From NCBI RefSeq assembly GCF_017377855.1, contig NZ_JAFREP010000011.1:226141-290140 (forward strand): a stretch of DNA of 64,000 nt, read 5' to 3'. The stretch's first letter is position 1, and every line of letters begins with the position of its first letter. Shown here piece after piece: positions 18,901 to 33,900 of this stretch. The notes beneath the pieces were generated by a model. The model was not told the origin of the DNA. It made no database searches and saw only the letters and a program-made list of their open reading frames with translations. This DNA is from Acanthopleuribacter pedis (GTDB lineage Bacteria; Acidobacteriota; Holophagae; Acanthopleuribacterales; Acanthopleuribacteraceae). The translations under genes and the position numbers were made by a program.

Positions 18901-21900
18901 CGGTTTACGCGGTCAACCAAAACAATCAGCAATCGGCCGTGATTACCGAAACCGACGAAAACGGCTTTTACCGCGCGGTCGATTTGGAAGTCGGTCAGAT
19001 TCTGGTGAAGTCCGCCAACGCCGGCATTGTCGGCTACGCGTCCGGCTACCTGACCCAAACCAATTCGCCGCTGACGGTGGATGTGGTGATCGACAACCCC
19101 AGCGGCGACATCAGCGGGCGCATTACGGTGAACGACAACGGCACGATCCGGCCGCGTGAAAACGCGATCGTGGCTTTTGTGCAGCAGAACGGCCTGGTGG
19201 GCCATATCCGACTGGGCGGTGAAGACTATCCTTACTCGGTGATTACCACCACCGACGCCGACGGGCGTTACACGTTGGAAGACGTGCCGGCGGGCAATGG
19301 TTACTGGTGGGTTTGGGATCTCAACTACCGCTATTTCGAACGGTTGATGGTGGTCAACCCCGACGATCAACTGACCGAAAACCACGAGTACGACGGCACA
19401 CCGCCGCCGACGGGCAGCGTGGGCGGTTTGGTGCGCAACCGATTCGGTAACCCGGTCGAAGGGGCGCGGGTGACGGCGGGCGGCCAGCTCACGGTCACCG
19501 GTGCCGACGGGCGCTTCCTGTTCCAATACGTTGAGCAGGGGACCAACATCACGGTTCGCGCCGAACACGACGATTACGGTTCCGGCACCTTTTCTCTGGT
19601 GTTGGATGTTCCCAGCCGCGACGACCTCATTATTGAACTGCGCGAACGCATTACCATTTCCGGGCGCTTCGTGGATGCCGACGGCAATCCCAAGGCTTTT
19701 GCCGATATTTACAACCCACCGTACCCCATGATCATCGTGCCCATTGCCCAAACCGATGCGCAGGGTTACTGGACGGCAACCCTTCCCGAGCCGGGAACTT
19801 ATGCGATTACCACGGTTGATTGGCCCCACATCGCCGCGCTTGAGAACCTGTCCGTGGGCGATACCGGCGCCCAAGATCTGTTGCTGCAGCAATGGGCGAC
19901 CGCCGATTTACGCGTGCGCCTGGTCAACGAGTCCGGTCAACCGGTCGTGGCCAAGGTCAGTGTCAAAAGCATGCGGCCCGAAGACTTTACCCTGGCCCTC
20001 GGTTTGCCTTCACTGAAGCTGACCCACATCAATCAGTTCACCGATGCCAATGGCGAAGTCATCATTCGCAACCTGAACATCGGCAATTTCGAAGTTTGGG
20101 GCGAAAGCGGGTTGCTGGGCGAAACCGACGTCTTTAGCGGCGTGCTTGAGGAAGCGGCCGACGGCGCCGAACCACGCACCATCACGCTGGTTTTCCCCGA
20201 CAGCCTGGAACCCGCCAACCTGTTTGGCCGTGTGTTTGATACGGACGGTGTCACGCCGGCCCCCGAAGGCACCGTGGTTCAGGCTCAAGGTCCGGGCATC
20301 GAGGCCCGTGTGGCCACCGACGCCGAGGGCAACTATCGCTTTGAGAACCTGGTGCAAACCGATGATCCGGTGCGTCTCAACATTATTGCCGGCCATCCCG
20401 ACAGCGGTCTCTACGACACGGCTTGGATGGACCTGCACCAGGACCTCAACTTCCGCTACGACATGATTTTGCGTACCAAGGGGACGGCACGTATTTCGGT
20501 CGTCAACGGCGACGGTACGCCGGTGGATGCGGCGGCCGTGGAAGTGAGTTACCGCGACGTTTATTTTGTACCGCCCACCGAACCCGGCTTGTTTGGCGAG
20601 ATGGGCGAAGAACCGGTGCGCGAAACCGGCCAAATTACCGCGACCCAACGCAGCTTGGACTTCGGCGATATTCCCACCGGTCCCTTCACCGTGCGCGTCA
20701 GCAGCGGCAACGGCCTGGTGGGCCTGCGTTCCTACGTGATTCCGGTGGACGGCGGCACGGTGCCGTTGACGGTCAAGTTAGAGGCATCTTCGCGTATCGA
20801 CGGCCTGTTCCTGACCCATCAAGACAACCCCATCCCCGACGCCGAAATCCAGTTGTTGGCATTTAATCGCCTGTTGCAGCAACGCCTGACCAGCAGCGAG
20901 CCGGGCGAGGAAGGCCGTTTCAGCTTCCCCGACCTGCCCATGCGCACCTACCGCCTCAACGGCACCGATCCGGCGACGGCCTTGCAAGGCAACTTGGAAG
21001 TAACCACCAGCCCTTACCAACCCATTGCGGACGTCACCCTGCGGCTCGATCCAGTCGGCGATTTAGAGGGTTTGGTACTGCACGAGGGCAATCCGGTGCC
21101 CAACGCCCAAATTACCTTGGTTCGCCGCGGCCTGAAAATCATTACCGGCTCCGACGCCGAGGGCCGCTACCGCTTCCGCAACCTGGCTTTGGGCGATTAC
21201 GAAATCAGTGCCGCGTCGCCGTCGGTCATCGGCAAGGTCAAAACCGGGGTTACCCTGGAGCAGGCCTTTACGGTAACGCCCTTTGACATTCACTTCGGCA
21301 AACTGTTCGACGTCGACCTTTTTGTCGAAAGCGCCGACGGCTTGCCGGTAAGCCAAATGCTGGTCACCGCCGAGAACCTGGATTACCGCCAGGTGGTGGG
21401 CAACAGTGCTTATACGGATGAAAACGGCATCGCGCGCTTGGCGGATTTACCAGTGGGAACCTACCGCATCAGCGGCAGTCATCCGACACAGTCGGCCCCG
21501 CTTTCCGGTCGCTTTACCTTGACCGACGCCGACCCCGACCCGGCGGCCCGTTCGGTGCGCTTCAACGGCTGGGGTTCGATCTCCGGCCATGTGCGCGACA
21601 CCACGGGTAGCCCGCTCAGCCAACCGGTGCACGTGAATTTCGAATACCGCCTCAACGGCATTCGCGACCGCATTACCATTACCACCGACGGCGAAGGGTA
21701 TTACCGCGCGGGCGGAATGCCCACCGGGGTGCCCATCCAAATCACCGCTTATAACCAACAAACCCAGGAGGTTGCCAACCGGACGGTGACCCTCGACAAC
21801 CACGGCCAAGAGCATGTGGAAGACCTGACCTTCCGCGCCTCGACTTTTGTTACCGGCACCGTGCGCCTCAGCGACGGCACCCCGGCGGTGGGCGCCTCCG

Positions 21901-24900
21901 TTTGGGTTACCAGTCCTTATTACCTGTTGGTGCAGGCCGACGAACTGGGCGAGTTTTATCTCAGCCCCATTCTGGACGGTGAAACGACGATTTATGCCAA
22001 AGCCGCCGACAGCGAGCGCAAGGTCGCGCATGGGGTGCAAATCGAGATTGTCGACGGACTGCCGCAACCGATCAACGGTTTGGAGCTGACCTTGAGCGGC
22101 GTCGCCGGCGTGAGCGGCAGCGTTAGCTACCACGACGGATCGACTCTGCGGACGGGCAGTGTCACGCTGGCGATTCCCGAACTGGACGAAACCTTTTCCA
22201 CCCTGATCCTGGGCGACGGCACCTACAGCTTTAACCAAATCCCGCTGGGTACCTGGGAACTGTCGGCCCACGATCGCAAGTTCGCCAAAACCAGTGAGAC
22301 CTTCACGGTCGTGGCCGATGGTGACGGCGCGACCCTGACCCAAGACATCACCTTCCAACCCAGCTTCGAGCTGACCGGGCGCTTGATGGACACCAGCGAT
22401 TTCAATCCGGTTGCCGGCGGTCTGGTGGAACTGTGGCGTCCCAACCCCAATCCCCACCTGGATCCCGAACTGATTTACGCCGCCGAGTCCGATCCCGACG
22501 GGTATTTCCGCATCCAACACGTGTACCCCGGCGATTACCAGCTGGTGGCTGAAGACGCCGCCTTGACCGGCAGCTACACACTGGCGTTCACCATGCCCAA
22601 CCAAGATTTGGATTTGGCAAACCTGACCCTGCGCACCCGTGCCTGGATACTGGGTACCATCAGCGACGGCGACAATGATCCCTATCATGTAGGCAGTGTG
22701 TCACTGACCCAAAATGGTCGCCTCAGTACCTACCGCATTCAGCCGGACGGCAGTTTTGAATTCAACGGTTTGGAACCCGGTCCCTACAGTCTGACTTATA
22801 GCCTCAATAACGGCTGGACCACCGGCGCGACCAGTGGTTTGCTCAGCGCGGGCGTTAATACCTTACCCATCGTAACCGGCGCCACCCATTCGGTGAGCGG
22901 TACGGCGATTCTGTTGCGGGATCCACCCGCGCCGCCGTGGGTGCGGTTCGTCTACAACGGCATTTCTCGTTCGGTAACCCTCAACGCCGCCGGCGATTTT
23001 GTGTTGGACGGCGTGCCCGATGACGGCGACACCGATTTGATGCTTTCCTACGGCGCGTTCTCCCGCGTCTTGCCGCTGGGTACCCTCACCGGTGATCGCG
23101 ACCTGGGGACGCTTTACCTGGATACCACGCCGCCCAGCCTCGCCTTTGCCGACGAAGGCGCTACCGTTTCGGCGCTGCCTTTTGAACTCAGCTTCCAAAT
23201 TGAGGAAAGCGATGCTCAATCCGAGGTGAACCCCGCCGCGACGCGGGTTTGGGTCAACGGCAGCGAGATTACGCCGCTGTTTCACACGGACCAAACCTCG
23301 ATTCGTGCCACGCTGGACCGATTACCCGACGCCTTCTTGATCGGGGCCAACGAACTCGAAGTGGAAACGGCCAACCTTGCCGGCGCCTCGGTGCGGCGCA
23401 GCTTTAACCTCAATGTTGATTTGGGCGGCATCACCTTGACCGTGGACGTGCGGCGCAACAATCAGCCCTTCGTCGGACAGGTCAGCCTGGATCGCGGCGG
23501 CTGGCAAAATACCGATGCCGAAGGCCGTGTGGTCTTCAGCGGGGTCTCCATTGAAGCCCACACCTTGCGGGCGCGTGGCGACATTTACGGCACCCGCCTC
23601 CACTACCTTGCCGGTGGCGCGGTTAACCAAAATGTGGTGCTTTCCCTGCACCAGTACGGTGCTTACACGGGTCGCCTGATCGACGACGGCGGCCAACCGG
23701 TATCCGGGACACGGATTGAAATCGGGGAGGAGGGTGAACACACCGGACCGGACGGCACCTTCCTGTTTGACTTCCTGCCTTTGGGTAACCATCAACTGAC
23801 GGCCCACGTCAACGGCCGCCACGCTTTCCTGCAACCGCGTGCCTTGGATCGCAACGGCGAAAGCGTTGCGGTCGGCGACATGGTGTTGGAAGGTGCCGGC
23901 ACCGTGGTCGGTGTTGTTTACGACAACGACGGCACGACGCCGATTGCCGACGCCGAGGTGACGCTGAGTTTTGCCGGTTTGCCGGATGTGTTCCGTCGCC
24001 AAACCGTCAGTGCCGCCGACGGAAGTTTCACCTTAACCGATGTGTTGGCGCGTTCCTTTGAATTGACCGCCTACCAGCCGACCAGTGAGCGGCGCGGTTT
24101 CGCCGCGGGAACCTTGAGCGATCACGGTCAAACGGTCAATGTCCCCATCCTGCTGAGCCCGGCCGGCGACCTCGTCGGTATTTTGCACGATGCCGACGGC
24201 AATCCCGCGGTGGGTCTGACCCTCGGCATGACGGGCAACGGGTTTAACTTCAGCGCCGTCACCGCCGACGACGGCGGTTTTGCCTTCACCCGCGTGCCTT
24301 ACGGCAGCTACACTTTGGCCGCTGAAAGCGGTGACGGGCTGCAATACATCCAGTTCACTTATGAAGTGGACAGCGCGACGGCCGACTTAGGCGTGCGTAC
24401 CATGCAGCGCGATACGGCGCCGGAAATCCTGGCCTTTAACGTGCCTGCCGCCTACGACTTGGCCGTGACGCCGCGCGTGCGTATGACCGCGCGGGACGAC
24501 CGCCAAATTCGCGAGTACCGCCTCATTTATGGCGGTGTGCTCACCCAAACCTCTCGCCAATTCGTTTACCGCGCCACCCATGACAGCAACATCGGCCTCG
24601 GCATTCCTGCGACCACACCCGAAGGAACGCTGACCTACACCTTGGAAGTCGAAGACCATCGCGGCCAAGTCAGCCGTGTCAGCGGTACGACGGAGGTTGT
24701 ATTTGGCGGCGAGGGTCCCGAACTGACGATGAACCAACCGCAAAACGGGGCCGCCTTCATTGAAGGGGACAGCATCCAAGTCGAGGTCAGCGTTCACGAT
24801 CCCGCCGGCATCGACCGCGTTGAAGCCGAGCTGGACGGTGTTCCGCAAGGAAGCAACACCAGTTATCCCTACGGTTTCACCATTACGGCACCGGGCGTCA

Positions 24901-27900
24901 GCCAGGCGCGGGTGATGACCTTAAGCGTCACCGCGTTTAATGTTCGCGGTTTGTCGACCACCCTGTCCCGTGATCTGGTGATCAGCCCGATCAGCAGCAT
25001 CGGCGGCCCCGCCGTCACGCTGTTGGCGCCGGAGCACGATCTGTCCCTGCCTTTGGCCCTGACAGACGGCCTGCAATTGCACATTGCCGGACGCGCCGAG
25101 GACGAGGACGGTTTGGAAAACGCCTCGGTCACGATTAACGGCGAGCCGGTTTACGACACCGTGCTCAGCGGTACCTCCGCTTTGATTGAAACGGCGTACA
25201 CCTTAACCGAGGCCATGCGTGCCGCGGACGATTTGTTGGTGGAACTGACCGTCACGGATTTGGGCGGCAACCCCACCACGGCCATTGCACGGGTTAACAA
25301 CCTGCCGCTGCCGGCGGACGCCGAAATCTTCAATGCGGCCAACGTGCTGACACTGGAGACCTGGAACCGCGATCACGAGGGCAAAACCATCGTGCTGGCG
25401 GGCGGCGCGCACCAAATCGACGGCGAACATGCCTTCGCCGACCTGATTCTGGTCAACGGGGCAAGCCTCGGCCAAACCGCTACCGACAGCAACGGCGACA
25501 ATCCGGCCGGTACCAACCTGGAACTCAACGGTCGCTTGGTGGTGGATTACGGCAGCCGCATCGACTTGGACGGCATGGGTTACCCCAACATGGCGCCGGG
25601 CCACGGTCACAGTGGCTGGCGCGCCAGCCACGCCGGTTTGGGTCAAGGTACGACCGATACGCGTTTGATTTACGGTTCGCCGTTCCGCCCCCAACAGCCA
25701 GGTTCCGGTTTGGGTGGTGGCGCCCTGCGTGTCGCTGCTTCCGAGGTGTGGGTGCTCGGCCGCATTAGTGCCGATTCCCATCACGGGAACCGGGGTTTGA
25801 GCGGCAGTGGCGGCAGTATTTGGCTCACCGGTGAAATGTTCGGCAAAGGTCATATCTCGGCCAACGGTTACGCCGGCGACTACGCTTCTTCCAACGCCGG
25901 TGGTGGCGGTGGTGGCCGCATCGCCCTTTACGGTGCGTTCGGTGGCACGGTGACGGCCTTCGGCGGCCGCGGCGCCGGTGCCGGTTCCGTTTACTTCTGG
26001 ACTGCCGATCCCGATCAATCCCGTGGTTATCGCGATCGCTTGGTGTTCGCCAACCACCCCGAAGCCTCCGGCACCAACACCAGCCTGATCCCAACTTTGG
26101 AAAACCGCCGCGTCGGCGAGCATGTTTTTGTTTCGAGCGAAACCCAAAGCAATGTGACGCGCCAAGTGCTCAGCTTCCTGGACCCGCCTTTGCTGGGGCT
26201 TGACGCCTTCCTGGGCATGCGCGCTTATCGCCAAGGTGCCGAGTCGGAAGCGGGTGTGGTGGATAACCAAAGCGAAACCAAATTGTTCAGTGAGCCGGAA
26301 GCCGGCTTTGGCACCTTTGAAGACGGCGACCTGCTGTTTGTCGACTATCGTGTCGACGAACTGGAAATACGCGACCACGCCCACTTCCTTATGAACAACT
26401 TCCATCCGGGCGGCGAAATCAGCCTGGCGAACGCCACCCTGGAAGCCGGCGACCAAAGCTTGGACGTTTCGGCCGCGGCGTTCACCATTCACGGCGGCGG
26501 CCACTTGATCGGCGACTTTGTCGGGCTTGGCGATTTGGCTGTCACCGAAGGTTACCAAGTCCGCGTCACCGGCAACCTTGATTTCAACGGAAACGTCACC
26601 CTGTTGGGTGGTGACCTGATCGTCAACGGCAGTGTAACCGCGTCGGCTTTGGACGTGGCGTCGGCGGCCGTGGTTGCCACCCCGGAAGGTGTGGTGGACG
26701 CGGGTCTGCACCTGCACGCCGATGCGATGACCATCGATGGTGAGGTTCGCGCCCATGACAACGGCAACTCGGCCAACGGCGACAATGCCTACTACGGCAG
26801 CCACGGTGGTTTGGGCGGCTACCAGGTGGACTACGCGGTTCACAAAACCTTCGGGAACCTTTACCGGCCTGTGACTAACGGCGCCGGCAACACCACCGGC
26901 CATCGTCCCGGTGGTCGGATTCGCCTGAGCTTTGGGACCTTGGACCTGAACGGTGCGGTGAACGTCAACGGTACTTATCGCCACGGTGCGGGCGGCTCGA
27001 TTCTGTTGGAAGGCAACAACCTCAGCGGCACCGGTACCTTAAATGCCAATGGTTCGGCGACCAGTATTTGGTCGGCGGGCGGCGGCCGTATCGGCGTGTT
27101 GGTCAACGACATCAACGGCTTCAGCGGCAACGCCACGGCGTTCGGCGGTCCGACCGGTGTTGCCAGCGTGGATTACCAAGGCGGCGCGGGCACGGTTTTC
27201 TACCGCACCGACGACCTGCCCAACGGCCGTTTGGTTTTGGACAACAACGGCACGATCACGCGACCGCTCGCCACGCCGTTGCCCGGATTGGGGCAACGTA
27301 CGGCCGAGACGGCCACCGGCGGTGGTGAACTGCTGGGCAGCGATTTCCCCGCCCTCAACGGGTTGGGTGGGTTGTACGTGGTGTTCGCCGACGGCAGCGA
27401 AGTGGCGATTGCCGAAAACAGCGAAACCCAACTGCAACCGGTTTCCGGCGGTAGCTTCCCCGTTTTGGCTCAAGGCGACACTTATTCCGGTTTACACATC
27501 TTGGATGTTCTGGAAGTGCGCGGTGGTGCCCAGCTGCAATCCATTGACGCGATTCGCATTGTGCAGGATTTGATTGTCGACGGCGGCACCCTCGATGTGC
27601 CCAACCTCGCCTTACCCGCCGACTTCCAATTCACCGACGGCGCAATGGAGCTCTACCAAGATCCTGGCTTTACCTCGCTGGAATTAAACAATTTCCAACT
27701 GACGACGCACTTTGAGATGCAGTTGACCGAACTGAATTTGAACAACGGCGCCTCGCTGACCAACGATGCCGTCGTCAACGCCGACGTGACGCGGGTGACT
27801 GACGGGGACCTGGTGTTGCAAGGCACCTTGCGTGGCGACAGCCTGATCGTCGGTCCCGACGGGGTGGTGCGTACCATCGCCGGTGTGCGCGACGGCGGTT

Positions 27901-30900
27901 TTACCATCGACGTCACCGACATCGACATCGCCGGTGCCGTGCGTGCCCATCACAACGCCAATGCCACCAACCACGACAACCGCTTCCGCGGCAGTCACGG
28001 TGGTTTCGGCGGCTTCCAAACAGATTTTGCCGTCCATCGAACCTACGGCAACCTGTACCAACCGGATACCGCCGGTTCCGGCGACGGCCTGAGTGACGCA
28101 CCGGGCGGCCGCATCCGCATGCAGTTCACCAACCTCAACCTCACCGGTACCATCGATGCCAACGGCCGTTTGGAACAAGCGGCGGGCGGTTCGGTCCTGT
28201 TGTCCGGCCAAACCCTAACCGGTGACGGCGGCATCAGCGCCAACGGCGCCGCCACCAGTATCTACGCGGGCGGCGGCGGTCGCATCGCGCTGCTGGTTGA
28301 AAACGTCGACGGATTCAGCGGTCCCGTAACCGCCTTCGGTGGCAAAAACGGCGTCGCCAGTCCCAACTACTGGGGCGGCGCGGGTACGGTGTTCTACCGC
28401 AACAGCACCTGGCCCAACGGTCGTTTGGTGTTGGACAACAACGACATCGAAACCCGGCCCGGTTCGACGCTGCTGCCGGGATTGGGCAATCGCACTGCCG
28501 AATCGGCCACCGGCGGTGATGTGATTGACGGCTTTGGGTATCCCGAATTTAACGACTTGGCCGGCCTGTACGCCGTGTTCCCCGACGGCTCCGAGGTCGC
28601 AATCGGCAGCCACACACCGACACAGCTTTTGCCGCGCGAAGGCCTGCGTTTTCCCGAACTCGCCGAGGGCGAGGCCTACTCCGGCCTGCACATCTTCGAC
28701 GTGTTGGAGATTCGCGGCAAGGTGAACCTCAAATCCATCGACGCCATTCGCGTTTTGGAAGACTTCATTCTGGGTGACGGAAGCGTAGATGTGCCCGACT
28801 TCCAAGTACCCAGCGACACGGTCCTCAGCGACGGCTCCATCGAACTGTTTGTGGATCCCGGTTACACCAACATCGAACTCGACAACTTCCACCTCACCGT
28901 GCATTTCCCCATGGATCTGACCAACTTGCGTTTGACCAACGGTTCGACCCTGACCACGGATTCCGACATCTACGCGGCGGCGATCGACGTGGTGGAGGGT
29001 GAAGTCATTATCAACGGTACCTTGGCGGGTGAAACGCTGACCGTTGCCGAAAACGGCGTCATTCGCACCCCGCTCGGTCAGGCCGACGCCGGCCTTGGCA
29101 TTGAAGTGCCGGTCATGAACGTGGCGGGTGTTATCCGCGCTCACCACAATCCAAACGGCTGGAACGACGGCAACCGCTACCGTTCCAGCCATGGTGGTTA
29201 CGGCGGTAGCGACACCAACTTTGACGTCCACACGACCTTCGGCAGCCTTTACCAACCCAATACCAACGGTGCGAGCGGTCGTTCCTCCGACGAAGCGGGC
29301 GGTCGCATTCGCCTCAGCTTCACGACCCTGGACCTCAGCGGCGAAATCAATGCCGACGGCACCGTGCAAAGCGGTGCGGGCGGTTCCGTGATGCTTAACG
29401 GACAAACCTTAACCGGTAGCGGCGACATCCGCGCGAACGGTGCCGCCACCAGCATTTATGCGGGCGGCGGCGGTCGTGTGGCCGTGATGGTGGAGGACCT
29501 GAACGGGTACACCGGCGCGGTCACGGCCTTTGGCGGCCGCAACACGGTCGCCAGTCCCAACTACCAAGGCGGCGCGGGTACGGTGTTCTACCGCAACAGC
29601 ACCTGGCCCAACGGTCGTCTGGTGCTGGACAACAACGGCACCGAGACGCGGACCGGCTCCACCGAGTTACCCGGTTTGGGTGAACGCACGGCCGACGGCG
29701 ATACCGGCGGCGGCGTGATCGCGGGGACTGATTTCCCTGCCTTTAGCGGCCTCACCGGCTTGTACGTTCGTTTCGGCGACGGAAGCAGCGTGGCGATTGA
29801 TACCCATACGGCGACCGAGTTGACACCGGTTTCCGGCAGCACCTTCCCGGTACTGGCCGGCGGCGAACCCTATTCGGGTCTGCACATCCTGGATGAGTTG
29901 GTGGTGCGCGGCAACGCCAACCTCAAAACCCTCGACGCGCTTCAGGTCAACAACACCTTGGTGGTAGACAGTGGTTCCGTTGATGCGGGCGAATTGAGCT
30001 TGCCGCCGGGATTCAGCTTCACCAACGGCGCCTTGACGCTTTTTGCCGATCCGGGTTTGACCGAACTCAACTTGGACGGTTTCCACCTTACCGTTCACTT
30101 CCCACTCAACCTCACCAACCTGACACTCAGCAACGGGTCGTCCTTGACAAGTACGGTTTCGATGCAGGCGCAAACGACCGTGATTAACGACGGTGAACTG
30201 ATTCTCAATGGCACGCTCAGCGGTCAATCGTTGAACCTGAGCGCCGCCGGCACCATTCGCACGCCGAGCGATACGGCCGACGCCGGCCTGATGTTGGACG
30301 TTACCGAAATGGAAATTGCCGGTACCATCCAGGCCCTGTACAACGGCAACAGCGACAACCCGGGCGGGCGTTACAACACCAGCCACGGCGGTTACGGCGG
30401 CGCACCCAACGGGTTGGACTACAGCCAAGTCGACACCTATGGTTCCCTGTACCAACCGCAAACCAACGGCACCGGCCAAAATGCCGACCTGCGCCCCGGC
30501 GGTCGGGTCCATCTGCGTTTCGACAGCTTAACGCACACGGGTGCCGTCAACGTCGACGGCAGCGAACACTACGCTTCCGGCGGTTCCATCCTGTTGGAAG
30601 GCAACAGCCTCAGCGGCGGTGGTAGCTTAAGCGCCAATGGTTCGGGCGGTTATGTATATACCGGCGGCGGCGGACGGATTGCGGTCCTGGTTGCCGATCA
30701 GGCCGGCTTCAGCGGCACCGCGACCGCCTTCGGCGGCTTGTTTAGCGTGGATCACCCGCTTTACAACGCCGGCGCGGGGACGGTTTTCTACCGCGATTCC
30801 GCGCGCTGGCCCAACGGACGTTTGGTGGTGAACAACAACGGCACCCCCAGTCCGACGGGTTCTACCGAATTGCCGGGTCTCGGCGAACGAACCGCGGTCG

Positions 30901-33900
30901 GCGACACCGGTGGCGACGTGATTGCCGGATCCAATTTCCCCACCTTCAGCAGCCTCACCGGTTTGCACCTGTTGTTTGCCGATGAAAGCACGGTGCCGAT
31001 CGCAAGCCACGGATCCGACGCCTTAAGCGCGCCGGCGGGCAACCCCTTCCCGGCCTTAGTCGAAGGGGACACCTACTCCGGCGTCCACATTTTGGATGTT
31101 TTGGAAATCAGCGGCGGCGCCAATTTGCGCACCATCGACGGTGTGCGGGTCCTACAGGAATTCGTGATGGGTGACGGTACCATCGACACCCCCGACCTGG
31201 ACGTTCCCGTCGACGGCAATCTGCAAAACGGCAGCATTGAACTGTTCGAAGATCCCGGCTACACCCGCCTGGAGTTGGACAACTTCCACCTGATCATCCA
31301 CTATCCCGTGGATGTGAGTCGCATCTCGCTGATTAACGGCGCCACCTTGGTGACCGACAGCGACGTCACCGCGGCCGAGGTCAGCGTGCTCTCCGGTTCC
31401 ATCACGATGAACGGTACCTTAACAACCGACGACCTCAACGTTTCCGGCCAAGGGATCATCCAAACCCCCGCCGGCACCGACGACGCGCGGTTGATCATCA
31501 ACGCGCCACAAATGCAAATCGCCGGTTCCATTTTGGCCCACGACAACGGCCAAAGTTTTAACCCCGAAAACATCTGGCAAGCCGGCCACGGCGGCCGCGG
31601 CGGCAACCGACCCTTGGAAGACTCGCCGCCTTACGGCAACATGTACCGTCCTGCCACCAACGGGGTGGGCACCGACGCGGGCGGCGCCATTCGCCTCAAC
31701 TTCACCAGCCTCAACCTTACCGGGAGCATCAACGCCAACGGTCGTAACGGCCAAAGCAGCGGTGGTTCGGTGCTTTTGGAAGGGGAGACGCTCACCGGTA
31801 GCGGCACGATTAGCGCCGACGGCGGCAACGATTACTGGAACGGCGCCGGCGGTGGACGCATTGCGCTGTGGGTTAACGATCAGGCCGAATTCGCCGGCGC
31901 GGTGCATGCCCACGGCGGCCAAACCACGATCAACACCCAGAACTACAACGGCGGCGCCGGCACGGTTTACCGTCGTTCGGACATCTGGCCCAACGGTTAC
32001 TTAACCGTGGACAACAACGATTTGGCCAGTCGTTACACCACCACCGAATTGGTTGCACTGGGCCAACGGGAGGTGGCCGTTGCCACGGGCGGCGGACAGA
32101 CCTTGGACGGCGACAACTTCCCCCTGCTCAACGGCTTGGCCGGCATGTGGGCGGTTTTTGACGACGGCGAAGTCTTAATCGGCGACCACGGCGAGCACCA
32201 ACTCACCGCCGCCGAGCCCGACCTGCCGTTCCCCGATCTGAACCCGGGTGATCGCTACCACGGCCTGCACCTATTTGATGTCTTGGAAGTACGCGGCAAC
32301 GCGCACCTTAAAACCGACGACCATATTCGCGTCTTGCAAACCGTGATCCTCGCGGGCGGCAGTATCGATGCCGCCGGTCTGGAACTACCCGCCGAGGCCC
32401 CATTCACCGAGGGTTCCATTGAACTCTTTACCGATCCCGGTCTCGGTCAACTCACCCTGAATTCCTTTAACCTGGTGAGCCACTTCCCGTGGAATTTGGA
32501 CAGCTTGCATCTCAGCGGTGACAGCACGCTGGAACCCAAAGCGTCGATCACGGTCAGCGAAACCCTGACCGTTGACGCGGGCAGCAGCATCATTGCGCGA
32601 GATCGCGGTCTGGCCGAAAACCCCGGTAATGTTTACCGTTCCGGCCACGGTGGTTACGGCGGAAACTTCGATCTGTCGGCGGCGGTGACCTTTGGCAACC
32701 TCTATGAACCGACCACCTCCGGCCGTTCCCACAACAACACGCCCGATGCAGGCGGTGCCATGGAACTGCGTTTCGATACGCTGGTGCTCAACGGCCGTTT
32801 GGATGCAGACGGCAGTGGCCGGGGTGCGGGCGGCGCAATTTTGCTGCGCGGCGGAACCCTTACCGGCGGTGGCAGCATCAGCGCCGACGGGGGTAAGACC
32901 TATTGGGAGACGGGCGGCGGCGGCCGCATCGCCATTCACGTTGAAGAACTGACGGCTTTCGAAGGTCAAGTCAGTGCTTTGGGCGGTCGTGCCGATGCCA
33001 ACCGCCAATACAGCAACGCGGGTGCGGGCACGGTGTTCTACCGCAACAGCACCTGGCCCAACGGTCGTTTGGTCATTGACAACAACGGTTTGGACACGCG
33101 CCCCGGCACCACCGAATTGCCAGGTCTCGGCGAAGTGATTGCCTTGGAACCCACCGGTGATGGACCCATCTACGGGGAAAACTTCCCGGCCTTCAGCGGG
33201 CTGAGCAACCTCTACCTGGTGTTTGAAGACGGCAGTGAAATCGCGATCGGCGATCACACCGAAAACGAACTGTTCGCGGCTTCCGGCAGTTTCCCCTTCG
33301 TCGACGAGGGCCAAAGCTATCGCGGCTTGCACATCTTCGACGTGTTGGAAATCCGCGGGAACGCCCAACTCAAGACGGTCGACACCATTCGCGTACTCGA
33401 CGAATTCATCTTTGAAAGCGGCAGTGTGGAAGCGGCCGCGTTGGAAGTACCCGTCGGCAGTGAGCTGGCTAACGGCAGCATGACGCTTTACACCGATCCC
33501 GGGCTGAGCAACCTGACCCTGGACAACTTCCAATTGGTGGCGCGAGTTCCCATCGCGACAACCAACCTGCAACTGCGCAATGGTGCCACCCTTGAACTGA
33601 ACGCGCCTTTAAGTGCCGACACCATCACCGTCGATCATGGCTGCACCATCTTGGCGCGCGACGGCGGATCGGCCGAAAACAGCGGTAACCGGTTCCGTGC
33701 CAGCCACGGCGGTTACGGCGGCAACTTCGATTTTGAAGGCGTGGAAACCCTGGGTAACCTCTACACGCCCACCACGCATGGTCGTTCCCACAACACCACG
33801 GTCGGTGCGGGCGGGGCGTTGCAGCTCAGCTTCAACACGCTCACGCTCAACGGGGACCTGGATGCCGCGGGCACCGGTCAAGGCGCGGGCGGCTCGATTT

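Noticed and set aside
25203..26984. 593-codon minus-strand frame inside the first giant gene
   Set aside because: Shadow of a GC-rich repetitive coding strand; no ribosome site and composition biased to Ala, Val and Gly as expected for an antisense frame.
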